Assembly (NCBI GenBank): GCA_008931825.1
Contig: QXVZ01017950.1
Coordinates: 1 to 64,000 of the forward strand
DNA from: Phallusia fumigata
Taxonomy: Eukaryota; Chordata; Ascidiacea; Phlebobranchia; Ascidiidae
Reading direction: 5' to 3'
DNA length: 64,000 bases
Positions 25,401-36,946 of this stretch are shown piece by piece (within the stretch, counting starts at the first letter, position 1; every line of letters starts with the position of its first letter). Under the pieces are notes generated by a model. It did not search any database and had not been told where the DNA came from. It saw only the letters and a list, made by a program, of their open reading frames with translations. Both the position numbers and the translations under genes were made by a program.

Positions 25401-28199
25401 TCATTTGAAGGTTTTTGTGGAGCTGGGTTTGACCAACTTGAAGATTTCTCGCACTGTTTGGGATTTTAGGACTTAATCATTTCATTTCAGATCTTTGTGA
25501 CATTTGACAAAACAACAACTTACCAAATCAATTGGGGTTTTGGGGTTGATATTTCGTGAAGCCGCAAACTCCACCATCTGCTCACATATGACAGCAGCCG
25601 GTGGTCGGTTGTCAGGATTTATTTGCAGTATTGCCTCTACAAAATGCGACTCAATGATGAAACACATAAAAACTAGTAAACAATGGCATTCCATGCAGTT
25701 TAACCAAATACACCATCTGCAATCTGCTTGTGCAGTGTAGCATTGTATTCTGCAAGTAGCGTGAACAACATTTTTATGATGCAAACAGAAATTTGTGCAG
25801 CTACATCCATCATCCCACATATCATTTTGGATTATGAGTATTGTTTGACGATCAAAACCAGTGTTTTATACCACAACATGATGCAACACAATAAGGCCTA
25901 TCTTTCTCTGTGTTTCATTATTTTATTTTGTTCCAGTACCAGTATTTTTATTACATTTCAATAAAACAAAAATCTAACATTATATTTGTAATTTTGATCC
26001 CAGATATAGCTAACCAGTATTAAATTCAGAACACAACATTGTGGTTGCTACAATATAAAACATTTTTTGGTGAACAGCCAGAACAACCAGTAAATAACTG
26101 TATAATAAAATAAGTTTTGGGGTTGGGGACAATAACACAAGGAACACTAAGTTATAAAATATCATTCTTCAAACAACAATGTTGGGTTACCTCGCAAAAC
26201 CCATTAAAAGAATACAAAACAGTGGTATTTGGTTCATTTTCTGTCAGTTTGTTTGTGTTGTTTAATTCTGTTTCAACCCTAGTTGTTAATTTCAATGTGG
26301 AATGCCATTCCGTTCTGGTGTAAAAAATGAAACTTACTTATCAAAGAATGGAACATTGTGTACTGCTTGTCACTTGAAGGAATAGTGAAATTTCCATTTA
26401 GAATTGCCAATCGTGCTGAATCATCAAAAGGATGTTTCTTGAAACATAGAAGATACAGGATGCAACCCAATGCCTGTAAAACAAATCCGCAAGGTTTCAA
26501 ACACATACATAGTTTTCCAAGTAAAATACATACAAAAACAGCTTTAGGTAATTTTAGCCAGATTATTACCCAAACATCTTGCATTTCAGATATTGGATAG
26601 TTGCTGTACATGTCAATCATTTCAGGTGTTCTATACATAGGTGTGGTGTTCCTGAGAATTTCATCCTCAACCTACAAAAGTACAGGTTGATATACAGAGT
26701 GTCGTAATATTAAACTACACAAATAAATGCACTGGATGAGGTTGTAGGGTATATATTTTTTTACCTGTGACCTCTTTGCAGCAGACCATGTATGGTCCGG
26801 ATAATGTGCAGTTGTAGTGGCACTGCCGAAATCACACAACTTTATAATTCCTTCCGATGTCAAGAGTAAATTTTCGACCTGGAAAAAAGTATGTGTGTAA
26901 TAATTACGTTAAGTTACACACAACATACAGTTTTATTTGCACTTGGCATAACAAAACATTAGGCAATTTTGCTTTAGGAAATTGACCACATAACTTTTTT
27001 AGTCTCACCGCCAATACAAAACTTAATTAGTTGACCAGCCATAATTTTTTTTAAATGCGAAAATTTTGAAGATTGCAGTCAGACTTCACCTTTATGTCAC
27101 AACAAAGTTAACCCAAAATGGCAACAATAAAACCTACTTTAAGATCCCTGTGTATAACAGGTGGATTCTGTTTGTGGAGATGTTGTACAGCCGAGCAGGT
27201 CTGATAATAGGCACGGATCAAATCATTGATAGGAAGTGGTCCTCCACTCCTTTTCATTACATCTACCAACTGTCCACCTGGTAAAACAGGATGTTATTGA
27301 CACAAGTTTCTTTTGTAACAAAAAATGCTGAACATTGAACCACGTCTTCTTTGAAAACACACTCTTTTTCTTTTGTACTGTGTGGTAGTGTTATAATCAT
27401 GCTGAACATTCAAACATATACATTTCCCTTTAAATGCACTTTTTTTACTGTGCAGTAGTGTTATAATAAATAAACTAACCTGAACACAATTCTGTACAAA
27501 GCAGGTATTCATCTTGGTTCTGACCAGACTCTTCTTTGGATATAGAAGCAGCTGACACAAATTTTACAATGTTTGGATGTCCAGACAACCGCTTTAAAAA
27601 CTGTATTTCACGAATTATTTCTTTGCTTTTGCTTTCCTCGTGTGACAACAGACGCTGTTGATATTAAAGCACATATTTCATGTCGAAAGACGACACACTG
27701 TACATTACATTTGCACACATACCTTCAAAGCATATGCTTTGCCGCCGCCATCACTTGCTTCATAGACAATAGCAAAACCACCTGTAAACATAAGGCTGTA
27801 AGTAATATAATTTGCTGTTTTAAAAATTTTCCATTTTGGGGGCCTGTTGGTGAACCGATGGGTGAATTGGGGTAAAAAGTTGACAATGCACAACTTCAGG
27901 TACACATCTGTCATGTGTGAAAATTTGAAGAAATTTGAACAACTCCTTCATGACCAAAACGTGGGAATAAACTCGCGTTAGACAGAAAAAAAACGGAGTA
28001 AAAACAATATGTGTCCCCTCTGTGGAAGGGGACCCATAATAAAACAAATCTTTAACAACAAAGTTTCTATTCTTTTACCTTCTGCAATGACACGGTTAAC
28101 ATAAAGCTTGTGTTTCCCAAGCTCAACAATGGAGCCAACAAACTCATTGCTGGACCCTCCGGCCCCAACCAAATCTAAAGCCGCTTGAAAAAATGACAT
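16482..28199 (-). CDS. GAK: Cyclin G-associated kinase (GAK, auxilin-2)
   Basis: GAK recruits Hsc70 to clathrin-coated vesicles for uncoating and phosphorylates AP-2/AP-1 mu chains. Exons in reading order: 28199-28079, 27781-27723, 27654-27480, 27277-27138, 26878-26765, 26671-26570, 26473-26338, 25636-25524, 25453-25369, 21496-21359, 21283-21148, 20888-20753, 20576-20443, 20272-20060, 18717-18502, 18435-18242, 18144-17947, 17892-17113, 17042-16894, 16818-16690, 16631-16482. They total 1205 residues, against about 1311 in human. Order of domains: NAK-family kinase ([10 protein letters not shown] loop, YALK lysine, HRDLK, CDFGSAT), PTEN-like region with IHCVDGKAQSA (the usual inactive form lacking the catalytic arginine spacing), C2 domain, a linker with DPF and DLL adaptor/clathrin motifs, and a C-terminal J domain with HPD (VIHPDKATG). 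Start alternatives are 28199 and 28205; 28199 gives [10 protein letters not shown], like the human start. Two exons are repeated by a false tandem copy. Confidence 0.96.
18683..20742. repeat. False tandem copy around N at 19719 (two GAK exons)
   Basis: Bases 18683-19718 and 19720-20742 align throughout with scattered substitutions and small indels. Each copy holds the same two GAK exons: 19544-19411 and 19239-19027 in one, 20576-20443 and 20272-20060 in the other. Together they are 347 nt, not a multiple of three, so a transcript with both pairs would shift frame. The right copy also begins with the start of the next exon (19720-19751), cut off at the N. Allelic contigs in series is the simplest reading. 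Confidence 0.88.
21787..22260 (-). CDS. Unidentified exon nested in a GAK intron
   Basis: An open frame of 158 codons on the GAK strand, in the 3.9-kb intron between the kinase and PTEN-like parts. It begins [20 protein letters not shown] directly after a possible acceptor (CAG at 22263-22261), and a stop in frame lies right upstream. So either it is spliced to an unseen upstream exon, or translation starts at the ATG at 22230 (147 residues). The middle is rich in K, S and N, followed by an acidic stretch ([14 protein letters not shown]). The end is cysteine-rich (ECSCSN, RCVC, CSGC), which could bind zinc. I do not recognise the family. It could be an alternative 3' exon of GAK, a nested gene, or chance. 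Confidence 0.4.
   Translation of the reverse strand, partial: GPRITFAEDKMFTSFINKAIINQSQLTKPQNRNGFVKPGSLPENNIATRKHSDSTEEQNAKPKRSSLNKKSSITWGSYGQCKYNRIQPADDIEAQTLCESDDEVLDISDDVDCVLDSSYDDGAYKECSCSNYRLLHYNFRCVCIESNMQDFVCSGCR
22265..25368. other. Large GAK intron, rest
   Basis: Apart from the false duplication at 22619-23250, no exon or repeat is recognised. The stretch 22.5-23.6 kb is less AT-rich than its surroundings and has open frames on both strands, but none shows protein-like composition or splice context. It may be regulatory or an old unidentified element. Confidence 0.35.
22619..23250. repeat. False tandem copy around N at 22922 (GAK intron)
   Basis: Bases 22619-22921 and 22923-23250 are copies with a few substitutions and two small length differences (extra bases after GCAATGCAATA and after GAGTCACG in the right copy). 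They are intronic and separated by one N. Confidence 0.8.
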
Positions 28200-30078
28200 T
28201 GCCAAGACTATCTTCAGAAGAAATCACATGAATGTTCACAATTTAACAGAATCACTGTTTAATCCAAGAAGCAATCTATAAAAAGATACAATCCTCATAA
28301 CAATACAGTCCGCATTGTATTTCAAAACTTTTTGCCAAATACAGGTTACATATGCTTAGAAGTTGTTGAGTACTTCTCATATTCACTATTTGCAAGTTAG
28401 TTTTCAGAGAACAGTCTTCGTTTTGTCGCGTCACAACTGTCGTGTGTCGCTGTCGCATTGTCATTACACGTCGCGCCCGTGCGGCGAACCGCTATGTGAT
28501 CAATGCAAGTCACATTTGATACTGCAGCGTTTGCTGCAACTGACTTTATGAAAATGTTGTGTCACTTTTTGTTTTGTTTCTGGGCCGCAAATATATGAAG
28601 AAAGTCCTTGCAGGTTGCAATTTTATGACGACAAAAAGCGATTGTTCCACAACTACATGCCCAACTCTCAGTTTCCAGGCTTAGATTCAATTTTATTTCA
28701 TCTTTGCCTTCAGGGTTCTAAAGTTTAACGAAATTTAGAATAACGGGTTTGAATTTAAGGGTTGGGATTTGCAGACGTGGATTCTTGGGTTTACTCGACC
28801 TTAGTCTTGCGTTAAATTTTAGTGCTAAATTTTGTTTATAATCGAATTCACTTAACCAGCTTTAGCCACCATCAATTTTGTTTTTTGTTTGCCCAGAAAA
28901 AATTACAATGTCCCGATATTGGGACAGAAATTTCTGTAGGTGGAAGTTAAAAAATGTATGAAGATTTTTGTAAATCAATTGTTTCAAATTAATTGTTTCA
29001 AAATATAACCAAGTATTGCTGTCTCAAGAGTCATGGAGTACTGCCAAACAATTTAATCCTGCGCGACATGCGACGAAACAAGGAATGATCAACCTTGTTT
29101 AGATTTCTATTTACCCACCTATATATTTTTGGAAAACCCGGTGGCGAATGGCGGTTTCGCGGTTGTGTGTTAAATAAAGTGCTATTGCTTTTATTACTGA
29201 CTTTTTTATTGGTTGCACTAGTTTGACCACTTTACACACATTAGAATTGGATGTTGAGATGATGTTTTAAAATCTGAACGGCACCAGTACGCTGCGTTAT
29301 TGTTCTTGTGCTACAGCCTACAAATAAGACACCTTAACGCCCAGCGCGCGGATAGTAAAGACGGCTAGGTATCAGGTGTCGTTTTCCCTACAAGTTTAAC
29401 TGGTTTTGGAATTAAATTGCATTCAATAGGATTGGTTGCAATAGCAATGTGTGTCACAAGCGCACCAACAACATAGAGTATTAAAGCCAGAAAAATGAAA
29501 GTTAGTGACGGGAGTAGTGACTAGTGCCCATGTTTTGGATTGCTCAATCGTCTACATAGTATATTGAAAATTTTCAAAATTGAAGGATTGCAGTTAATGC
29601 TAGGCAATCAACAAGTGCTGTGACATAAGTATCAATCAGCTATAGGCTTGAAGGAGTAAGAAAACTAAGTTTTTTAAAAATTAAGGATTATGCAATGCAA
29701 CATATACTATTATCCCAACTGGTCTCTAATAGAACTTGCAGTTATAATGTAATTATTGGAAAACTGTAGGATACCAATTAGTATGTAGCTCCAATGAAAG
29801 GTTTAGTTCCACCAATTGACTCCCAATATGTTCTATTGCCCAACATCATCAAGTACTATGCTGAGTTTTATGACACCACAGGGGGGAAAGGGATAATACT
29901 GGAGTTTTATATAACACTTAGCCTAGGCTTGAACATTTCTGTTAGATGATATGAGAAAAAACTGTTTATTGCACAGGAAAAAACTGAAATTGCTGCTAGA
30001 CTAATTTGCTAATTTGGTGCTGCTGGCTTTACCGGTCGTATATAGTAGGTTGCTGGATTATTCCAATGGATAAATCAA
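28200..30078. other. Divergent intergenic region GAK/MFSD14
   Basis: About 1.9 kb between the two start codons, so it must hold both promoters. No TATA box can be assigned with confidence. A small locally GC-rich patch (28467-28500) lies upstream of the GAK start. No other gene recognised. Confidence 0.5.
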
Positions 30079-33000
30079 ATGAAGGGTTCCAACAAACAAA
30101 TGTCAAAGTCGCAAGCCCTATCTGAAAAGAAGTATAAAATGAAGGAAACGGTAAACAAAGATTATCGGCAAATATTTTGTTGTTGGGGTTTTGCAAAGCC
30201 AAACTCTAGAAACCTGTTAAATATAGGGACTTTAGTGCCTAGAATTTTGGTGCAATATATACATAAATTGTAAACCAAACATAAGATGATCATACCAAAT
30301 TTGTTTATTTCAGGTGGTCAGCTTCGGCAAACCCAGTGTATATCATGCTGTCATTGTCATTTTCTTAGAATTTTTTGCCTGGGGTCTTTTGACGATGCCG
30401 ATGATGGAGGTGAGTTAAGTTTCCAAACGTTGGTTAAAACCATTTGTTGTGTTTGCTACTAATAAGCATTTTGTATCAACAGGTTTTACGAAACACTTTT
30501 CAAGAGCATACATTTTTAATTAATGGAATGGTCCAAGGGATCAAGGTTTGTATTGCAAATTATCCACACAGTTGCAGTTAGTTGTATTTGAAACACTTTG
30601 TATCTACCATTTGTATTTATTCTTTTTGTTTGTTTCAGGGAATTCTTTCATTTTTAGCTGCGCCTTTACTAGGAGCATTGTCAGACGTTTGGGGGCGAAA
30701 AACATTTCTTCTTCTTACTGTTTTCTTTACATGTTCCCCCATACCATTGATGATAATTAGCCCATGGTAAAGGACATTTTGTTTTTGCTAAAAAATAATC
30801 CTATTGATGCTAGATTTCTAGACTATGTTTCTTACCTTAATTTTAGGTGGTTCTTCGCCATGATTTCAATTTCTGGTTGTTTTGCTGTTACATTTTCAAT
30901 AGTTTTCGCGTATGTGGCTGACATTACTGATGAAGCAAACAGAAGTACAGCATATGGACTGGTAAGTGCTCTTGTAATTTGTTTGTCATGTGCACAGACC
31001 TAACTTTGTTAAAGAGCATTTCTATCGCAAATTCGGCTGGCAGTTTAAGTTTAAAATTCGGTTCGTTTAATTTACAGGTCTCTGCAACGTTTGCTGCCAG
31101 TCTAGTAACAAGTCCAGCCATTGGGCAATACATCAGCGACAGTTATGGCAATGGGGTTGTGGTGATGCTTGCCACCTCCATTGCTGCTTTGGATGTTTGT
31201 TTTATTCTTGTGGCAGTTCCAGAGTCACTTCCAAGTCCCAAGGTTGGCCCTTTTACATGGGATCAAGCAGATCCATTTGGGGTAAGTTAATGTTGCTGTT
31301 TTTACTATATTATGTTGATATGGTAGAGACACAGTGCACAGCCAGTATGTAAGTTGTTCATGCAGAGGCATTATGACAGGGTCAGCAAACATTGGGTAGC
31401 ACGAAGTATCTGAATTAAAGATGTCATGTGTTAGCCAAGCCCTAAAAATCCACAATGTACATATTAGGCACCAGTGAGTGCATGACATGTGTACAGCCAT
31501 TGGACTAATAGTGACCTGCTGTACTAAAACCATTCCTAAAATAAATGTATATTTGTAAAGCAAAATGTAAATACAGATACGTTTTTGTTAAAATTACCAA
31601 GGCCATGTGGTATTGATTTTTGTGCCAAATTTGTTGCTTTATGTTAAAGTCTGTTACATTAAATGGAGTTACGATTTGCATTGTTAACATTTAATGGCTT
31701 GACAAGTAAAATTTACATGAAAAAAATTGGTCTGATGGTAATACACATGAACAGATGTTTGATTGTGTATGTGGTTATTAAATACCTGTTGACTGCATCA
31801 ACTGTTACAGCTGAATAAAAATTGGCCTATTTAATTGGCAAACCTATCAATTAGTGAGCTGGATTTGTTACTGTTTGTCTGCTCTGTACCTTCAGTGGGT
31901 TTTGGATCTGCTGTGAACATCTGAACATGTAGTTTAACAAATAGAAATGAATAGCTTGTAGTTGTAATTTATAAAACGGTTACATGAGATTGTAAAAATA
32001 AACAAACAATTAGCTGTGGCAACCTAATTTCCATACCCTTTATTACAGGCTTTAAAAAGGCTTGGAGACAACAATATTTTGTTACTTCTCTGTCTCACTG
32101 TTTTTCTGTCCTATTTACCAGAAGCGGGGCAGTACTCCTGTATTTTTGTTTATCTTCGCCATGTGAGTAAACATTCTTTAGTGGTACTGTGACTTGCGAC
32201 ACGAGACACGAGACTCAAGCCGGTTAATATGTGCCAGGTTACAGTGAGAAATCATCTCACACCCATATGCTTGTTTTATTGTGTCAATCAGCGATGCTAC
32301 ATGCATTTAAACACAGACCATTGTTTTTAAACATATTTGGTACTGATGGCTTGATTGAGTTTTGACAATACTTGACACACTTATGTACCTGAAAGGTGTT
32401 TATACACATATCTTTATTCAAGGAAAATTACTATTTTAATGAGGTAAATTCTTACCCAGAAGTTGTTTTTAACTTGACTTATGTACACCAAAAAATATGC
32501 ATTGTAATGTGCAGCAGATAAAATGTTATTTTTTTTGCATAAAATGTTGGTATAATTTCAAACCACATTGACTTGAAATGTATTGTTGCATTGCAGGTAA
32601 TAGGATTCAGCAATGACAAGGTTGCCGCATATATCGCAGTTGTGGGTGTCTTGTCCATAGTAGCACAAACCGCAGTGTTAACCATGCTATTTCAAGCTGT
32701 GGGTAATAGAAATACTATTCTTCTTGGCCTCACAGCCCAAATTGGCCAGCTTGCATGTTTTGCATTTGGAAAAATGGATTGGTAATATTGCAATAGTTGC
32801 TGTTGTTAGGAAAGTGTATTTATTAACCCATTGATGGTTTCAGGGTTATGTGGTTAGCTGGTCTGTTGGCAGCTCTGTCAAGCATCAATTACCCCTCCCT
32901 GAATGCTCTTGTTTCAAAGTTGTCTAATCGTGATGAACAAGGTAGGAGCTTGAATAAATTCTTTAGTTAGCAAGATAAAACGAAATAGGCTTATGTCTAC

Positions 33001-34334
33001 TATTTGACTGTTGGAGACATAAATTCATTATTAAGAGCCTGTCGACCACTTCCTTGTCAGGGTGGGGTTTTAAAGGTAAAGTCGACTCTGTGCGATGAAT
33101 GTGCACTTGCGTTTTTTTGTAAATTTTCTGGAATTAAACCAAGCAGTGGATAAAAAAGCTTATTTTTGCAAAATGTTAAATAAGGCTTCACCGAACCTGT
33201 ATTAAAAAAAAATAATAAATATCAAACAACAGTCATTACCACCACATTGTGGTAGCAATAAATATGGAAATAAATATCCCAATTTTTAATTTATCTTGAG
33301 TTGAAAACTAACAAAGTCAAGAGTTGAAATCCATTTTTAAGTTTTGCATCGCCATTGCTTTCTTTAAACTTGATTTTAAATTATAACATTCACATGAAAT
33401 AAACAGCAATCACTGATGATCATATTCTGTAGGGGCCAAACGTTGCTCAATAGAAACACTCACATTGTAGTAGTATATATATATTTGTAAAGAAGTTTAA
33501 AACTTTTGTTTCCTAATTAACCATGAAATATTTTTAGGTGTGGTTCAAGGAATGGTGACTGGTATAAGGGGTTTGTGTAATGGCCTTGGCCCAGCGTTGT
33601 ATGGCATCACTTTCCATGTGTTCAATGTTGAACTAGAAATGGTTTCGTTACACTCTGTTCCTCCATCAACTTCAACAAACACCACCAATGCTTTACATAT
33701 AAATGAGGTAACATTAAAGTATGTTTCACATATGACAGCATCTAATTTCGAACATCTCTGTTGCATCCAACATCATAATAATTTTTGTAAGTTAGTAAAA
33801 GGCAGAACAGAACATCTGGTTTAGGTTGTTTTAGTGCAAGTTCATGGGCCAGATTGCAGTAAATAAACTATTAAAGGTAACATTTGTGCCACTGGTGGCA
33901 ATAGCTGCTTAGAATTTTTCTCCTTGTATTAATTTAAAGTTAATTTTTGAGTGTCGCAGATGTAGTGAAACATTATGAACTAGCTATGTTAGCTTAAAAG
34001 TACAATTTTTAGAAGCCACCTTGTGTATACATGTGAATAATTTGGATAGTTTTTCAATTTGCAGAATGCACTACCTGGTCCACCATTTCTATTTGGTGCA
34101 TTTGCTGCTTTGCTGGCAATGATGATTGCGTTCCTCATTCCTAAGAACTTTGCTGTCCACCGGGGGTCAAAGGATCGCAAAAGAGATTCTCAAAGCACTG
34201 TGAAAACTAACTCCCATTACTCGTCACAATTAACTTCGCGAACTGCTTCACATAAAATAAGCCAAAATAAGGCTTCAGACTCCGAAGAGCAAATTTGCAT
34301 GTTGGCCACTGATGATGATGATGACGTGTTATAG
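30079..34334 (+). CDS. MFSD14/HIAT1-like major facilitator transporter
   Basis: Member of the MFSD14A/B (hippocampus abundant transcript) branch of the major facilitator superfamily, multi-pass membrane proteins of the Golgi/endosomal system. The vertebrate proteins are orphan solute carriers; MFSD14A loss affects spermiogenesis in mouse. Exons 30079-30150, 30314-30409, 30483-30545, 30639-30766, 30847-30961, 31078-31281, 32049-32162, 32597-32781, 32844-32941, 33538-33707 and 34065-34334 join to 504 residues, the expected family length. Diagnostic stretches are YHAVIVIFLEFFAWGLLT (TM1), the MFS loop signature GALSDVWGRK, FAYVADIT, SLVTSPAIG, YLPEAGQYS and GVVQGMVTGIRGLCNGLGPA. About twelve hydrophobic segments can be counted. 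The tail is polar and ends in an acidic run, DDDDDVL. The start chosen gives a lysine-rich N-terminus as in vertebrates. An out-of-frame upstream ATG at 30066 opens a short frame that overlaps the start. Orthology to A versus B cannot be resolved. Confidence 0.95.
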
Positions 34335-35011
34335 CCTAGGTTAATTGTTTTTATGTGTCTATTTGTTGTGAAACACATGTATGGTAGCAGAAACAATATG
34401 CAATGCATGATTCTATTCAGAAAGGTATTTTTAACTTCTAATTCCGATGTAATGGGTGGAATGGTGTGTAACGACCTTTTATTTGGAAGCAACTTCAAAA
34501 ATACTTGTTTTATTGTTGTTTCATCAAGGTACATTCACTACACTATAAGCAGGAACTGCATTTGTGTTATCTAACTGGCATTTCAGTCTTAAACATGTAT
34601 TTTAAACCACGTAGTTATGATATCAAAAGAGCAATGACAAGTGTTAATAATTACAGTTATCAGTGCTGAAATTCAGTGTTGACCAGAAAAATAACAATCA
34701 CCCACTCTTTTTGCATATGTGCACCAAATTCCGCTGTTTACTGTCCCAATATCATGGACTTGGTTTGCTAAGGTACCATCTTGCCAGCATAATGTATGTA
34801 AGTACATAAGACATGTTTAGTGTGTTTCTGTGCATTTTGAAATCCAAATGTTTAAAACTGGAACTGAGTTATAACTTTCTTGTGTGCAATACAAAAAAAC
34901 TTGTGCCATTAAACTGTTTTAGGCGAATGCAAACATTGCTGGAAGGGCTTGCTACTATCATTTTACACTCTGCATTGTAATCAAAACACTGTTGTGGAGT
35001 GGTAAAATATG
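34335..35011. other. Convergent intergenic region MFSD14/ALKBH7
   Basis: Contains the two 3' UTRs facing each other in about 680 bases. No gene, repeat or RNA recognised. Confidence 0.5.
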
Positions 35012-35953
35012 TTAGGTTTCATCTAATGATACAGGTATAACTTGAAAAATGTCGTTTGTTTGTTGTGAGTCCATTGCTGATTCTGTTCTGCAAATTATCG
35101 ATATTCTTCGATCCTTGGAAATAAATTTTCCATTGATGTAAGACTCCTCTGTCTTTAGGATCTCATGCGTAAATTCATATCTTACCCTGAGAGATACCAC
35201 ACAACAAAATCGTTTAGACATTTTTAAATCATAAACAGCTTTTTTACCTGTTTTTCATGATGTACAATGACCTCTGGGGCAGTAATGCCTTGAACCATCG
35301 GTCAGGATTATTCTCATCACAAAACTTCATGATAGATGGTGACAATATACTTAATCCAGCAAAGCAGTATCCACAGAACTGACAAAAATCAACAGTAAAC
35401 TAAAAAGAATTGTTTGGATTTACACTGCGTAATGTAATTACCTTAATTGCATCAATATGTGGTTTAATAAAACCACTGGCGGACAGGTCAAGAACGTGAA
35501 TTGTACCACGAACAGCATCATTAGAATTAAAAGAGCAGGATTTAATCCTTGACAAAATTGTGGAATTTCTATTTGACCAACTGGATACTTCAGTTTCACG
35601 ATACATATGAATTGCCTGGAAGGCAAAGGCATTTTAATGCTCGATACAAAAAATCTAATACACAGTGGATTTATTACACTCACATTATCCCAATGTCCTT
35701 CTTGGTAGCTGGATTTACCCCACTTTGGTTCAATTTCGTTAAGTAGGCTTTTTTCTTCCTCAACAGTTATAAAGTTTGGCACCACCATGCACCCTTCGTT
35801 AGCATCTTTCTTCACAGTTTTTGAGGAATATTCAAACAACTCAGGGTGACTAGCAGAGCCAGAACAGAAAGGTCGCCTTAATGACTCTTGGCCATATTGC
35901 TTCCAACAACTCCGCTGTACGTGCAGAAGCTGTAGAAAACACTTTCCCTTCAT
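35012..35953 (-). CDS. ALKBH7: ALKBH7, mitochondrial AlkB-like dioxygenase
   Basis: ALKBH7 is an Fe(II)/2-oxoglutarate dioxygenase of the mitochondrial matrix, linked in mammals to programmed necrosis after alkylation damage, fatty-acid metabolism and mitochondrial tRNA processing. Exons 35953-35684, 35615-35442, 35378-35248 and 35186-35012 join to 249 residues (human 221). The N-terminus, MKGKCFLQLLHVQRSCWKQY, is basic with no acidic residues, consistent with a presequence. Iron ligands are visible as H143 and D145 in KPHIDAIK and H199 in FTHEIL; the 56-residue spacing from first to last histidine equals that in human. RRISIICR carries the 2-oxoglutarate-binding arginine. WDNAIHMYRETE and LSILSPSIM are further family marks. 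Its start faces IWS1 across 1 kb. Confidence 0.95.
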
Positions 35954-36946
35954 GAATATGCCACCACTTCGTGTTGTAGTTTAGCGTAAAACAGAAAACG
36001 GCTGTTCACAGCATACGCGTTTTTGTAAACAATCACGTTCATTCGTTTTTCTTTAAGAGGCCGTGGGAAAATGAGTGCACTCATGCATGAAGCTGGGTAT
36101 TCATTCGTGACTTTGACCAGTTCCTATCAAAAGAAAATTGCCTCTCGTTAATCGATAAATAACCTTTGAAAGAATGAACATAAATTGCAGCATTTGTATC
36201 CATTTAGGTATGATGTTCAAATAGTAGTAGCCAGCGTTTACATTGCAGGCCAAGTACAGACACAGGGTAGTTTAAATATTTAACAACAAATCACATAGGT
36301 TTGCGTTTGCTATTTTCCGTTTTTTGTAATTATCCATATCTCAAACTTAGCACAGTCTGTAATATTTAACCAGGTTTAACTTTCTACACAGCACACAAAT
36401 TGTGACTTGTGACCAAAATAAAACTATAAAAAAATGCTTTGGGTATAGTCGAACATTTTGTACCTGATTTACCCAATACTAAACCCTGTGGTGTATTTAT
36501 GCCAATATGTGCAAGTACACCGCATGTCCCCATACTAGACAATCTGTAGGAAATGTGCATACCACAGTTACACTCACAGTAATCATTAAAAGCAGGTTAG
36601 GTGTTGTGGTTGCTAAAAAATCCCTGTAGTTATTTGGTTATCTGAAATAGGTGTTGGAGTTTATTAGGTGATATTTGTGAACCCAAACACCTAAATGAAA
36701 AAGCCTGAAAAGTGCAGAAAAATGATTTTTATTGATGCTTCTTTAAAAAAATATTATTGACTTATTTTGTAACATCAAAAATTTGTTGAAAGTTCATCAT
36801 GTGGTTGATAAAAACGGGTAGTTGGACAATACTGTGACATTAAAAAATTAATGAATAAATGCACACTTTGCAGATTTTTTTGTGGTCAGTGAACAAATAT
36901 TTTATTTACCCTAGTTGGTAAAAATAAGGCTTTCCTTAAAATTACA
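35954..36946. other. Divergent intergenic region ALKBH7/IWS1
   Basis: One kilobase between two start codons, likely with both promoters. AT-rich, no coding exon, no clear core promoter motif recognised. Confidence 0.5.
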
